Positions 8,375 to 16,155 of a DNA stretch of 64,000 nt are shown here, one piece after another. The stretch covers positions 1 to 64,000 of the forward strand of contig DATFMR010000024.1 in assembly GCA_035266865.1 (NCBI GenBank), read 5' to 3'. Within the stretch, counting starts at the first letter, position 1; every line of letters begins with the position of its first letter. The notes beneath the pieces were generated by a model that was not told the origin of the DNA, did not search any database, and was given only the letters and a program-made list of their open reading frames with translations. The translations under genes were made by a program, and so were the position numbers. Origin of the DNA: JAKAGZ01 sp035266865 (GTDB lineage: Bacteria > Bacteroidota > Ignavibacteria > Ignavibacteriales > Ignavibacteriaceae).

Positions 8375-9522
8375 ATTGCCTCCAGAATATTTATTACACA
8401 ACTTGCTCCCGATCCACCCATATTTTGAGTTAATCCGATCTTTGCATTTTTAACCTGTCTCTTGCCTGCCTGACCTGTTAACTGCTCATAACATTCAATT
8501 ACCTGCGCAATTCCTGTCGCACCAACAGGATGCCCTTTCGATTTTAATCCACCACTAGTATTTATTGGAATTTTTCCATTTTCAAGAGAGGTTAATCCTT
8601 TTTCAACTGCTGAACCACCTTCTCCTTTTTTAAAGAAGCCGAGGTCTTCAGTTACAACAATTTCAGCAATAGTAAAGCAGTCATGAACTTCTGCAAAATC
8701 AATTTGTTTTGGTCCTATACCTGCAATCTTATACGCTTTTTCTGCAGCAATTTTAACAGAGTTAAGCGTTGTAAGACTCTTTCTGCTGTGTAATGCAATT
8801 GTATCCGATGCCTGAGCTGATGCTTTAATTCTTATAGGATTTTTACAAAACTTTTTAGCAATATCCATCGAACATAAAATAACTGCTGCACCTCCATCAC
8901 TGACAGGAGAGCAATCGAGTAGTCTTAAAGGATCTGCTACTAAAGTTGAATTGAGTACTTTGTCAATTGATATTTCACTTCTAAACTGAGCGTGAGGATT
9001 GTTAGATCCGTTTTTATGATTTTTAACAGCGACTGATGCGATTTGTTTTCTTGTAGTTTTATATTGATGCATATGTGCATTTGCAATCATAGCATAGAGT
9101 CCCGGAAAAGTAACACCCTGGTAAACTTCATATTCTTGATCCGCCGCAGTTGCAAGCACTTCAGTTACATCCGCACCATCAGTCATTTTTTCAACTCCTC
9201 CGGCAAGTACAATTTCACTGTTTCCCGAAGCAACTTCAAAATAAGCCTGTCTGAAAGCTAATCCACCTGATGCACAAGCTGACTCAACTCTTGTTGCGGG
9301 AATCGGAATTACTCCAAGATAATCCGCCATTACAGCACCAAGGTGTTCCTGCCCGACAAATAAACCGCTTGACATCGAGCCAACATAAATCGAATCAATA
9401 TGATCTACATTTGCATTCTCAATTGCTTTAAGTGCTGCTTCAACAAAAATATCTTTTATTGATTTTCCCCAAAGTTCACCAAATTTTGTCATCCCAACGC
9501 CAATTACAGCTACGTCTTTCAT
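8371..9522 (-). CDS. thiolase, archaeal/SCP2 type (probable acetyl-CoA C-acetyltransferase)
   Basis: 383 residues with the nucleophile in VESACASGG (C83), EVHDCFTIAE, and the C-terminal block GGLKSKGHPVGATGI. These mark the SCP2-like/archaeal thiolase branch rather than the classical bacterial AtoB branch. The likely reaction is condensation of two acetyl-CoA to acetoacetyl-CoA, or the reverse. It sits between an archaeal-type HMG-CoA synthase (11 bases upstream) and a DUF35 protein (overlapping), the same three-gene order as the archaeal complex. Confidence 0.9.
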   Translation of the reverse strand: MKDVAVIGVGMTKFGELWGKSIKDIFVEAALKAIENANVDHIDSIYVGSMSSGLFVGQEHLGAVMADYLGVIPIPATRVESACASGGLAFRQAYFEVASGNSEIVLAGGVEKMTDGADVTEVLATAADQEYEVYQGVTFPGLYAMIANAHMHQYKTTRKQIASVAVKNHKNGSNNPHAQFRSEISIDKVLNSTLVADPLRLLDCSPVSDGGAAVILCSMDIAKKFCKNPIRIKASAQASDTIALHSRKSLTTLNSVKIAAEKAYKIAGIGPKQIDFAEVHDCFTIAEIVVTEDLGFFKKGEGGSAVEKGLTSLENGKIPINTSGGLKSKGHPVGATGIAQVIECYEQLTGQAGKRQVKNAKIGLTQNMGGSGASCVINILEAI

Positions 9523-9533
9523 ATTAGTCCCCC

Positions 9534-10580
9534 TTATTCGTTTAGGATAATTTTATTTCTGTATTTAGCATATTCACCGTAATCAAGATATATCTGTCCT
9601 TTATTTAACATATCTCTTACAGTCGCAGCCTTATTTTGTACACTTTTAATTTTGTCTGTAACATTAAACACAAATCCATCGCTGCCGGCACCGGAACCAA
9701 ATGAGACCATAAATATTTTATCATCCGGTTTAGCAACATCCAGCACAGCAGAAAGACCTGTAGGTGATGAACCTGAATATGTATTTCCCATCCAGGGAAC
9801 AATCCATCCAGTTTCAAGTTGCTTTTTTGTAAATCCTAATTTTTTCCCGGCCATCTGTGGAAATTTTCCATTAGGCATGTGGAAAACTGCATACTTAAAA
9901 TCTTCAGGCTTCATTCCGGATTTTATTAATAGATTTTTCCCAGCATTCACTACGTGCCTAAAATATGCTGGTTCCCCGGTAAATCTTCCGGCGTGTCTTG
10001 GATAGTATTGGTGCTCACGTCTCCAAAAGTCAGGTGTATCAGAAGTGTAAGAGTTTGTAAAAAGAATTTCGGCAACTACATTTTTTTTCCCCATAATAAA
10101 AGCTGAACCACCGGCTGATGCGGAATATTCAAGTGCATCACCTGGTGCTCCTTGGGATGTATCAGCGCCTATTGCAAGTGCATATTTCATTTCACCTGCT
10201 TTCACGAGACTGTAAGCAACATACATTGCTTCAGTACCAGCTTTGCAGGCAAATTCATAACTTGCAACATGTACATCCGGTCCAATTCCAATTGCATCTA
10301 TTAAAATTGTACCGCTGGGTTTAACAGCATAGGGATGAGATTCAGAACCAATATAAACTGCACCAATATCCTGTGGATTTATTTCAGCTCGTCTTAACGC
10401 ATTTTTTGCTGCTTCTACTGAAATGGTGATTGTATCTTCGTCTAAACCAGGAACTGTTTTTTCGAAAAGCTGAAGTCCGCGTTTAATTACTTCAGGATCA
10501 GAACCCCATTGTTTTGCAATGTTCTCTACTTTTATACGATATCGAGGTAGGTAAGAACCAAAGCCAACTATTCCAACCAT
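9534..10580 (-). CDS. hydroxymethylglutaryl-CoA synthase, archaeal type
   Basis: 348 residues, the compact archaeal size. The catalytic triad is visible as E80 (GSESHPYAVKPSG), C112 (YEFACKAGTEA) and H234 (VFHMPNGKFP). The start MVGIVGFGSYLPRYRI is typical of the family. The enzyme joins acetyl-CoA and acetoacetyl-CoA to HMG-CoA. It is the first gene of the three-gene unit with thiolase and DUF35. No HMG-CoA reductase or lyase lies in the window, so the direction (mevalonate synthesis, or breakdown or synthesis of branched acyl-CoA) is open. Confidence 0.9.
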   Translation of the reverse strand: MVGIVGFGSYLPRYRIKVENIAKQWGSDPEVIKRGLQLFEKTVPGLDEDTITISVEAAKNALRRAEINPQDIGAVYIGSESHPYAVKPSGTILIDAIGIGPDVHVASYEFACKAGTEAMYVAYSLVKAGEMKYALAIGADTSQGAPGDALEYSASAGGSAFIMGKKNVVAEILFTNSYTSDTPDFWRREHQYYPRHAGRFTGEPAYFRHVVNAGKNLLIKSGMKPEDFKYAVFHMPNGKFPQMAGKKLGFTKKQLETGWIVPWMGNTYSGSSPTGLSAVLDVAKPDDKIFMVSFGSGAGSDGFVFNVTDKIKSVQNKAATVRDMLNKGQIYLDYGEYAKYRNKIILNE

Positions 10581-10687
10581 TGTGATCCCCCAAGGTTTAA
10601 ATGAATAAATGAGCTATCTAAGTTCTGTATTTTAAATGAACAGTTACAATATATTTAATTTTAACAACTGAGTAAATAGAAATATTT

Positions 10688-11611
10688 TCAACGGCCTAAA
10701 TTTGTTATTATTTTTTCAGAAATATTTTCTAATTCGGAAGAATTTTCAATATCAGACCATTTTATTCTGACATCTTTTCTAAACCATGTCAATTGTCTTT
10801 TAGCGTACCGCCTTGTGTTCCTTTTTATTAATTCTATTGCACGATCCTGTGTAATTTCATTATCTAGAAATGAAATTATTTCTCTATATCCTACTGTATT
10901 TAATGAGTTCAATTTTTTGTCAAAACCTTTTTTAAAAATATTTTTAACTTCTTTTATTAATCCACTTTTCAACATTTCATCAACACGATATTCAATATTT
11001 CTGTATAGACTATCTCTTTTCCAATTTAAACCGTATTGGACAAAATTAAAATTAATCTTTCTTTCATATATTTTCTGATGAACACCAATCGGCATTCCTG
11101 TAATATGGAATACTTCCAATGCCCTAATTATTCTTTTCCAGTTGGAAGGCATCATTTTTTTTGCGCTCTCAGGATCTACATTCTGTAATTCTCTATATAA
11201 ATATTCGTTTCCGTGTTTCTCTTTTAATTCAATTAATTTACTTCTGTAATCATCGTCTGTATCAACTGTGTCGAATATCCCATCGATTAACGCTTTCAAA
11301 TATAATCCTGATCCTCCAACTACTATTGGCTGCATCCCTTTATCAAATAAATTTTGAATTATATTTAATGCATCCCATTCAAATTTACTAACGTTAAATT
11401 CTTCATCAGGTTTTAATGAACTTATAAAATGGTGTTTAACTCTTTTTAATTCTTCTCTGGAGGGTTTTGCAGTTCCAATATTTAGATATTTATAAATTTG
11501 CCTGCTGTCTGCTGATATAATCTCACCATTTAATTTATCTGCAAGCAGTATTCCTAGTTTAGTTTTCCCGGAGCAAGTTGGTCCAACAACACAAATTACT
11601 TTTCCTTCCAC
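10688..11611 (-). CDS. miaA: tRNA dimethylallyltransferase
   Basis: 307 residues with the P-loop GPTCSGKTKLG, the substrate segment ISADSRQIYKYLNIGTAKP and VVGGSGLYLKALIDGI, all typical of MiaA. It adds a dimethylallyl group to A37 of tRNAs reading codons that start with U. The start is a GTG at 11611, overlapping the end of pcm by 16 bases, so the genes are coupled. The C-terminal KRQLTWFRKD motif is intact. The dimethylallyl diphosphate donor comes from isoprenoid synthesis. Confidence 0.96.
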   Translation of the reverse strand: MEGKVICVVGPTCSGKTKLGILLADKLNGEIISADSRQIYKYLNIGTAKPSREELKRVKHHFISSLKPDEEFNVSKFEWDALNIIQNLFDKGMQPIVVGGSGLYLKALIDGIFDTVDTDDDYRSKLIELKEKHGNEYLYRELQNVDPESAKKMMPSNWKRIIRALEVFHITGMPIGVHQKIYERKINFNFVQYGLNWKRDSLYRNIEYRVDEMLKSGLIKEVKNIFKKGFDKKLNSLNTVGYREIISFLDNEITQDRAIELIKRNTRRYAKRQLTWFRKDVRIKWSDIENSSELENISEKIITNLGR

Positions 11612-12237
11612 CCTTCCCTGCCGATTAGTGGAACAAATTTAAATTCAGGAACATCTTCTTCATTGAAATTTTCTTCATCAATTTTGGTAATAATTTTTAG
11701 CTTTTGAGATATTTTATCCCCAACAGGAATGACTAACTTACCTCCTATTGCCAGTTGTTTCTTTAAAGACGGGGGAACCGAAGGCGAGCCTGCAGTTACA
11801 ATAATTCCGTCATAGGGAGCATATTCATTCCACCCTATTGTTCCATCAGCGCATTTAGTTCTGACTCTGATACCTAACTTGTCAAATAATTTTTGTGTTT
11901 CTAACAAAATGTCATATTGTCTTTCAATGCTAAAAACTTCCATTCCCATTCTTTCAAGAATAGCAGCCTGGTACCCTGATCCTGTTCCAAGTTCAAGTAC
12001 TTTGTTTCCCGGTTTTAATTTTAATTCCTGCGTCATAAATGCAACCGTGTAAGGCTGAGAAATAGTTTGTCCATAGCCTATAGGAAGCGCAACATCATCA
12101 TAAGCAAAATGTTTCATTGCATCCGGAACAAATTTATGTCTTTCTACCTCACCAACAGCCTTTAGAACAGCAATATCGTTGATTCCTTTTATTGAGATCT
12201 TATCAACAAGTTCCTGTCTTTGGTTCTTATAAATCAT
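11596..12237 (-). CDS. pcm: protein-L-isoaspartate O-methyltransferase
   Basis: 213 residues, the normal length. The SAM-binding motif VLELGTGSGYQAAIL and the family segments HKFVPDAMKHFAYDDVALP and GQTISQPYTVAFM are present. It methylates isoaspartyl residues in aged proteins so that they can revert to aspartate. The end GREGWKEK overlaps the GTG start of miaA. It is the first gene of this short unit and is divergent from the DUF2179 gene; the promoters of both share the 88 bases between. Confidence 0.95.
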   Translation of the reverse strand: MIYKNQRQELVDKISIKGINDIAVLKAVGEVERHKFVPDAMKHFAYDDVALPIGYGQTISQPYTVAFMTQELKLKPGNKVLELGTGSGYQAAILERMGMEVFSIERQYDILLETQKLFDKLGIRVRTKCADGTIGWNEYAPYDGIIVTAGSPSVPPSLKKQLAIGGKLVIPVGDKISQKLKIITKIDEENFNEEDVPEFKFVPLIGREGWKEK

Positions 12238-12325
12238 ATTGAGTTAATTATTTTATTGTACAAAGATAAAACAATAATATTAAAATTAGTTATTTTTGTA
12301 GGATAGAATTAATCTTGGAAATCAA

Positions 12326-12844
12326 ATGCTTGAATCAATTTTAGGTGCTGTCTTAATAGCCGGTATGAGAATTTGTGATGTAACAATAGGAACTATCAGA
12401 ACTATTTTAGTTGTACAGGGTAAAAAATATTATGCCGGACTGGCAGGATTTTTTGAAGTATTGATTTGGGTTTTTGCAATTCGATATATTATGCAGCATA
12501 TTGATTATATTCCAAATCTTTTTGGTTATGCAGGAGGGTTTGCCCTGGGTAATATACTCGGCGTAACACTTGAGCAAAAAATAGGCCTGGGATTTGCTCA
12601 ATTGACTGTAATATCAAAACATTTTACGGATAAAATCGCTGATACTTTAAGAAAATCAAAATATGGAGTAACAATTCTACCTGCAGAAGGAAGTGCTGGT
12701 GGAGTTTCGATTATTGTGCTAATTGTACCTAGGAAAAGACAAAGGAAAATAATAAGTTTGATTGAATCGATTGATGGAAATGCTTTTATAACAATTCAGC
12801 ATTCACTACCATATAGAGGGTTCAGGCATGGAGCAAGAAAATAG
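12326..12844 (+). CDS. DUF2179/UPF0316 membrane protein
   Basis: 172 residues. About three N-terminal membrane helices (roughly 3-22, 35-55 and 62-82) contain RICDVTIGTIRTILVVQGKK, and a soluble C-terminal DUF2179 domain contains GVTILPAEGSAGGVSIIVL and ends in a basic tail. This is the UPF0316/DUF5698 architecture. The function is unknown in the family; the DUF2179 domain has a ferredoxin-like fold seen in other bacterial membrane proteins. It stands alone on this strand. Confidence 0.8.
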   Translation: MLESILGAVLIAGMRICDVTIGTIRTILVVQGKKYYAGLAGFFEVLIWVFAIRYIMQHIDYIPNLFGYAGGFALGNILGVTLEQKIGLGFAQLTVISKHFTDKIADTLRKSKYGVTILPAEGSAGGVSIIVLIVPRKRQRKIISLIESIDGNAFITIQHSLPYRGFRHGARK

Positions 12845-12855
12845 ATGTGGGTATT

Positions 12856-12890
12856 AAAGGGCCCTATAGAATCGTTTGGTTTTGCCCTTT
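12856..12890 (+). terminator. weak hairpin after the DUF2179 gene
   Basis: AAAGGGC (12856-12862) pairs with GCCCTTT (12884-12890) across a 21-base loop, 11 bases after the stop codon. There is no strong T tract, so this is a weak call. Confidence 0.35.
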
Positions 12891-12913
12891 CGACAAATTC
12901 ACACTATTATTGT

Positions 12914-13072
12914 TTATGATACCTTTCTAAAATTTGTCATGCCTTGAACCTGACTGCCGCTATGATATCCTTGATTATCTTCATAGCCTACAGGAGCAGA
13001 ATGAACTAAAAAGTACATTACTGCAAATGAAACAATCGAAATGGCTCCGAAAATGATTATTGCTGACAACAT
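12914..13072 (-). CDS. small single-pass membrane protein, unknown
   Basis: A 52-residue frame from the ATG at 13072, with AGAAGGA about nine bases upstream. Residues 1-21 (MLSAIIIFGAISIVSFAVMY) form one membrane helix, followed by a short polar tail rich in Gly, Ser and Gln. A longer frame to 13216 exists but its extra N-terminus looks random and has no ribosome site. I do not recognise a family. It could be a small membrane protein attached to a complex, but no partner is adjacent. Confidence 0.5.
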   Translation of the reverse strand: MLSAIIIFGAISIVSFAVMYFLVHSAPVGYEDNQGYHSGSQVQGMTNFRKVS

Positions 13073-13564
13073 GTTAATGATCCTTCTATTTTTAATTTCT
13101 GTACATATTAACACAAGTAATATGCCAGAGTCCCACAATTTTCGGAGAATCATATTACGCTGATTTTGTTGAAATTTTGGACACTTTAGTAGAAGCAAAC
13201 TGTCAGGAAATAGCAATTTTTTTAACTATAAGAAAATTTACCGGTAAAAATAGAATTTACCATGTAATATCTTCTTATTATTTAATTAAATTGACGAGGT
13301 TAAATAGTTAAAAATTGAATTAAAAAGAGAGCTTTTTAGTTTACCATTTGATTTTTCTTTCCTACTATTGCCTATTCAATGTTTGAAAGCTAAAAGAAAA
13401 TGCAGTTTCCTGGAATAAATCCTGCAGAAATCAATATTATGGCGAATTATTTGCGTATTTCACCTTAATAAATATTTGCTAGGAAATACTCTTCAACCAT
13501 ATGAAAAGCAATATGATAACCAAAGTTAAAAAAGGTGTGTAAGAGATTTAAACGTGATAAGCGA
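13073..13564. other. non-coding stretch, nothing recognised
   Basis: About 490 AT-rich bases between the small membrane protein and the tRNA-Cys remnant. I see no convincing open frame, RNA or repeat here. It may hold the promoter of the small membrane protein near 13080-13200. Confidence 0.5.
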
Positions 13565-13565
13565 G

Positions 13566-13589
13566 AAGCCCTGCTAATGTTCAGGGCTT
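13566..13589. terminator. hairpin next to the tRNA-Cys remnant
   Basis: AAGCCCTG (13566-13573) and CAGGGCTT (13582-13589) form an eight-pair stem with an eight-base loop. Read on the minus strand it directly follows the tRNA-Cys 3' remnant, as the hairpins of the two intact tRNA genes follow theirs, but its T tract on that strand is weak. The plus strand has the better T run but no gene ends there. Confidence 0.5.
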
Positions 13590-13593
13590 TTTG

Positions 13594-13639
13594 GAGGCGC
13601 CGGTCGGATTCGCCCGCTAGTTGGCGGGTTGCAGACCTT
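13594..13639 (-). pseudogene. tRNA-Cys 3' remnant (direct repeat of the intact tRNA)
   Basis: Positions 13594-13612 (GAGGCGCCGGTCGGATTCG) are identical, in the same orientation, to 13943-13961, which is the 3' end and part of the T arm of the intact tRNA-Cys. The anticodon segment TTGCAGACCTT (13629-13639) also matches 13980-13990. Between them the T-arm and variable-loop sequence is replaced by a GC-rich palindrome. The 5' half of a tRNA is absent, so this cannot be a functional gene. It lies 18 bases past the GIY-YIG stop codon. Confidence 0.8.
13613..13628. repeat. GC-rich palindrome inside the tRNA remnant
   Basis: CCCGC (13613-13617) and GCGGG (13624-13628) form a perfect stem around TAGTTG. 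It is much richer in GC than its surroundings and resembles small dispersed palindromes. Two other GC-rich palindromes occur at 58075-58094 and 58550-58564. Confidence 0.6.
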
Positions 13640-13657
13640 GACTACTCATAACAAAAA

Positions 13658-13900
13658 TTATAGACCTTTCTTTTTTAAGAAACTTCTACCAAATCCGGTT
13701 TTGAAAAATTTTCCCCGGTTCATAGCCTCTGTTTTTGTCTCATATTCTTCAAAATAAATTAGTTCTAAAGGCCTTCTGCTGCTGGTTGATTGGACCAACC
13801 CTGAATTATGTTCAAACAGTCTTCGCTTAATATTACCTGTAAATCCAATGTACCTTTTATTGTCTTTATTACTTTTTAATATGTAGACTGTGTAAATCAC
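13658..13900 (-). CDS. small GIY-YIG nuclease-family protein
   Basis: 80 residues that are almost entirely a GIY-YIG domain: YTVYILKSN, then KRYIGFTGNIKRRLFEHNSG, then FEEYETKTEAMNRGKFFKTG and GRSFLKKKGL. The two tyrosines, the glycine and the arginine of the motif are present. In the later helix, where many relatives read RE, this protein reads RG, so catalysis is uncertain. The frame begins with GTG and has no clear ribosome site. It lies immediately downstream of tRNA-Cys and its terminator, bracketed by direct repeats of the tRNA 3' end. That suggests it was brought in with, or inserted, a tRNA-targeted unit. Confidence 0.85.
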   Translation of the reverse strand: MIYTVYILKSNKDNKRYIGFTGNIKRRLFEHNSGLVQSTSSRRPLELIYFEEYETKTEAMNRGKFFKTGFGRSFLKKKGL

Positions 13901-13913
13901 ATTTAAAAATAAA

Positions 13914-13939
13914 AAAATCCCGATTAAAATCGGGATTTT
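13914..13939 (-). terminator. terminator of tRNA-Cys
   Basis: An 11-pair stem (13914-13924 with 13929-13939, core TCCCGAT/ATCGGGA) has a four-base loop. On the minus strand it begins four bases after the tRNA-Cys 3' end and runs into a T-rich tract. It stands between the tRNA and the GIY-YIG start. Confidence 0.85.
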
Positions 13940-13943
13940 CTCG

Positions 13944-14017
13944 AGGCGCCGGTCGGATTCGAACCGACGAATAAAGGTTTTGCAGACCTTCGCCTTAAAC
14001 CACTTGGCTACAGCGCC
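13944..14017 (-). tRNA. tRNA-Cys (anticodon GCA)
   Basis: A full cloverleaf of 74 bases can be drawn. The acceptor GGCGCTG pairs with CGGCGCC (one G-U pair) with discriminator U73. The anticodon loop is CTGCAAA between AAGGT and ACCTT. The T arm GTCGG-TTCGAAT-CCGAC is perfect. The 3' CCA is not encoded. U73 and anticodon GCA are identity elements for cysteine. The terminator hairpin follows at once. Its 3' end is duplicated 349 bases downstream. Confidence 0.96.
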
Positions 14018-14067
14018 TTATCCGAATAACAAATATAGCAAAAAGATATGTATTATTTTAAAAAATT

Positions 14068-14089
14068 AAAATCCACAAAAGTGGATTTT
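14068..14089 (-). terminator. terminator of tRNA-Gly
   Basis: AAAATCCAC and GTGGATTTT form a nine-pair stem with the loop AAAA. On the minus strand it starts three bases after the tRNA-Gly end and is followed by a T-rich stretch. It separates tRNA-Gly from tRNA-Cys. Confidence 0.75.
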
Positions 14090-14092
14090 TTG

Positions 14093-14165
14093 AGCGGGAA
14101 ACGGGACTCGAACCCGCGACATTCACCTTGGCAAGGTGACGCTCTACCAACTGAGCTATTCCCGC
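14093..14165 (-). tRNA. tRNA-Gly (anticodon GCC)
   Basis: A 73-base cloverleaf: acceptor GCGGGAA pairs with TTCCCGC, the anticodon loop is TTGCCAA between TCACC and GGTGA, and the T arm contains GGGTTCGAGTCCC. The 3' CCA is not encoded. It is upstream of tRNA-Cys on the same strand. Confidence 0.96.
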
Positions 14166-14327
14166 ATTGTAAAAGAAAGAACTTTAATTCGATTTTCTCA
14201 AATCAGCGTGTCAAATATAATATCATATAGACAATCTTGCAATTTTTTTGACTAAATTTTTGTTATTTCAGAAGTTAGACTAAATTTTTATTAAATTTAA
14301 AAATTAAATTAAAATTCTTCCCTTAAA

Positions 14328-14954
14328 ATGAATTATATATTAAGCATAATAATAGGTTACCTGCTAGGCTCTATACCAACTGCATACCTTGTCTTGAAAA
14401 AGACTCATAGTATCAACATTACAGAATCAGGTACAGGTAATGTTGGGGCAATGAATTCTTTTGAGGTAACAAATTCGAAAATCATAGGTATTTTAGTTTT
14501 TGTTATAGATGCACTAAAAGGTCTATTAAGTGCATATTTGGTTATTTTAATTTTGCCTGTTGATTTTACTTTCCCTGCATTATCTCTGTTGTTTGCTGTT
14601 TTCAGCCACTGTTTTAATCCGTGGCTTAAATTTAAAGGGGGAAGAGGACTTGCAACAGCAGCGGGCGGAGCTGCATTAATTTCTCCTCTTATTTTATTTT
14701 CCTGGGGAATTTTATGGGTAATTATTTATTTTTTTAAAAAGGATATACTTATTGCAAATGTTGGCGCTATTATTTTAACATTACTGCTTACTCTTGTAAC
14801 CTTTGAGATATTTTTCAAATATACTTATCCAACACCGGGCAACATGGGATTATTAATTATGTTTTCGGCAAGTCTTTTACTTATTATTTTTATTAAACAC
14901 ATTGATCCTTTAAAAAAAATTATTAACAAACAAAACGACTCTATTCAAAGGTAA
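14328..14954 (+). CDS. plsY: glycerol-3-phosphate acyltransferase PlsY
   Basis: 208 residues with about five membrane helices and the PlsY motifs GSIPTAYL near the start, GTGNVGAMNSFEV, and FKGGRGLATAAGG. PlsY uses acyl-phosphate to acylate glycerol-3-phosphate at the start of phospholipid synthesis in the inner membrane. The second motif differs slightly from the common GSGN-GATN form. It is the first gene of a unit with the HtrA-like protease (four bases apart) and purB. Confidence 0.9.
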   Translation: MNYILSIIIGYLLGSIPTAYLVLKKTHSINITESGTGNVGAMNSFEVTNSKIIGILVFVIDALKGLLSAYLVILILPVDFTFPALSLLFAVFSHCFNPWLKFKGGRGLATAAGGAALISPLILFSWGILWVIIYFFKKDILIANVGAIILTLLLTLVTFEIFFKYTYPTPGNMGLLIMFSASLLLIIFIKHIDPLKKIINKQNDSIQR

Positions 14955-14958
14955 AGCG

Positions 14959-16155
14959 ATGAACAAATTTTCGAAAATTATTTTATTGATTTCAATCTTA
15001 TTTTTTATTTCGGGCGGCATATATTTCTATATCGAATCGAATCGGAATGCTCCATACTTTTATGAATCTGATATAAATTCAAACCCCAGCGCACTTTCAG
15101 GCTATCAGGCAACAGCAAAAACAGATTCTGATATTTCCAATCAACGAAGAACTGTAATAACTGAAACTGTAAAAAAAGTAAGCCCGGCGGTTGTCGGTAT
15201 CAATGTTATTGAAATTAGACAGTACCAGGATCCTTTTAATCCTTTCTATAATGATCCATTCTTCCGACAGTTCTTTGGAAGCAGAGGAAATATTTACAAC
15301 CAGAAAGTTAAAGAATTAGGATCAGGTTATATTATTTCACCCGATGGGTATATTGTAACCAATGATCACGTTGCTGGTAATGCAGCCCAAATTACAGTTA
15401 CCCTTACAAATGGAAAGCAATTTGAGGCAAAATTGATTGGAACAGATCATGCATCTGATATTTCACTTTTAAAAATCCAGGGAAAAGATCTTCCATTTGT
15501 AACATTAGGAAATTCAGATGATATTATGATTGGTGAATGGGTTATAGCACTAGGTAATCCATTTGGATTGTTTGAAATTAACGATAAGCCCACCGTGACG
15601 GTTGGTGTTATATCAGCTATGGGAATGAACCTTGAGCCTATTGATAATCGGTATTATTTAAATATGCTTCAAACCGATGCAGCAATAAATGGAGGTAACA
15701 GCGGTGGGCCTCTTCTAAATAGTGTAGGTGAAGTTATAGGAATGAATACTCTGATTTATACAGCAGGAAATAACCAGGGAAGCATTGGTCTCGGATTCGC
15801 AATACCAATCAATAAAGTAAAAAGAATAATTACCGAATTAAAAGAAAACGGAAAGATTAACAGAAATTTTGATGTGGGATTAGGTGTACAGGCAATTGAT
15901 GAAAATATTGCAAAAGCTTACGGACTTCCTTCAAGTAAAGGAGTAATAGTAACACAGGTTGTTCCGGGTTCACCCGCAGATAAAAGCGATATAAAAGTAC
16001 GCGATATCATTGTTGAAGTTGAAAAATATAAAATAAATAATGAAGAGACTTTGATAAGCGTTTTCCAGGAATTCAGAGCAGGCCAAACTATTAAACTCAA
16101 AATTATCAGGGATAATAAAGAGATAGAAAAAACAATGAAGCTGGAGCGTAAATGA
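14959..16155 (+). CDS. HtrA/DegP-like periplasmic serine protease
   Basis: 398 residues. An N-terminal membrane anchor or signal (about 5-25) is followed by a trypsin-like domain with the triad H137 (TNDHVAG), D167 (ASDISLL) and S248 (GGNSGGPL). One PDZ domain lies at about 305-395 (GVIVTQVVPGSPADKSDIKV). HtrA proteases degrade or refold damaged envelope proteins. With a single PDZ domain it resembles DegS or the short HtrA forms. The ATG follows the plsY stop closely and its own stop overlaps the purB start as ATGA. Confidence 0.93.
   Translation: MNKFSKIILLISILFFISGGIYFYIESNRNAPYFYESDINSNPSALSGYQATAKTDSDISNQRRTVITETVKKVSPAVVGINVIEIRQYQDPFNPFYNDPFFRQFFGSRGNIYNQKVKELGSGYIISPDGYIVTNDHVAGNAAQITVTLTNGKQFEAKLIGTDHASDISLLKIQGKDLPFVTLGNSDDIMIGEWVIALGNPFGLFEINDKPTVTVGVISAMGMNLEPIDNRYYLNMLQTDAAINGGNSGGPLLNSVGEVIGMNTLIYTAGNNQGSIGLGFAIPINKVKRIITELKENGKINRNFDVGLGVQAIDENIAKAYGLPSSKGVIVTQVVPGSPADKSDIKVRDIIVEVEKYKINNEETLISVFQEFRAGQTIKLKIIRDNKEIEKTMKLERK

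Noticed and set aside
9617..10324. Several open frames on both strands inside the HMG-CoA synthase gene
   Set aside because: They overlap a well-supported gene over their whole length and have no family features or ribosome sites.
13073..13216. Longer N-terminus for the small membrane protein
   Set aside because: The extra 48 residues look random and lack a ribosome site, while the ATG at 13072 has one.
13566..13589. Plus-strand terminator
   Set aside because: The plus-strand T run is good but no plus-strand gene ends nearby; it fits better as the old hairpin of the tRNA-Cys tail, although this is not certain.
14048..14230. Plus-strand open frame across the tRNA-Gly gene
   Set aside because: It is the antisense of tRNA-Gly; the typical RDSNPRH-like peptide is a well-known artefact of reading through a tRNA.
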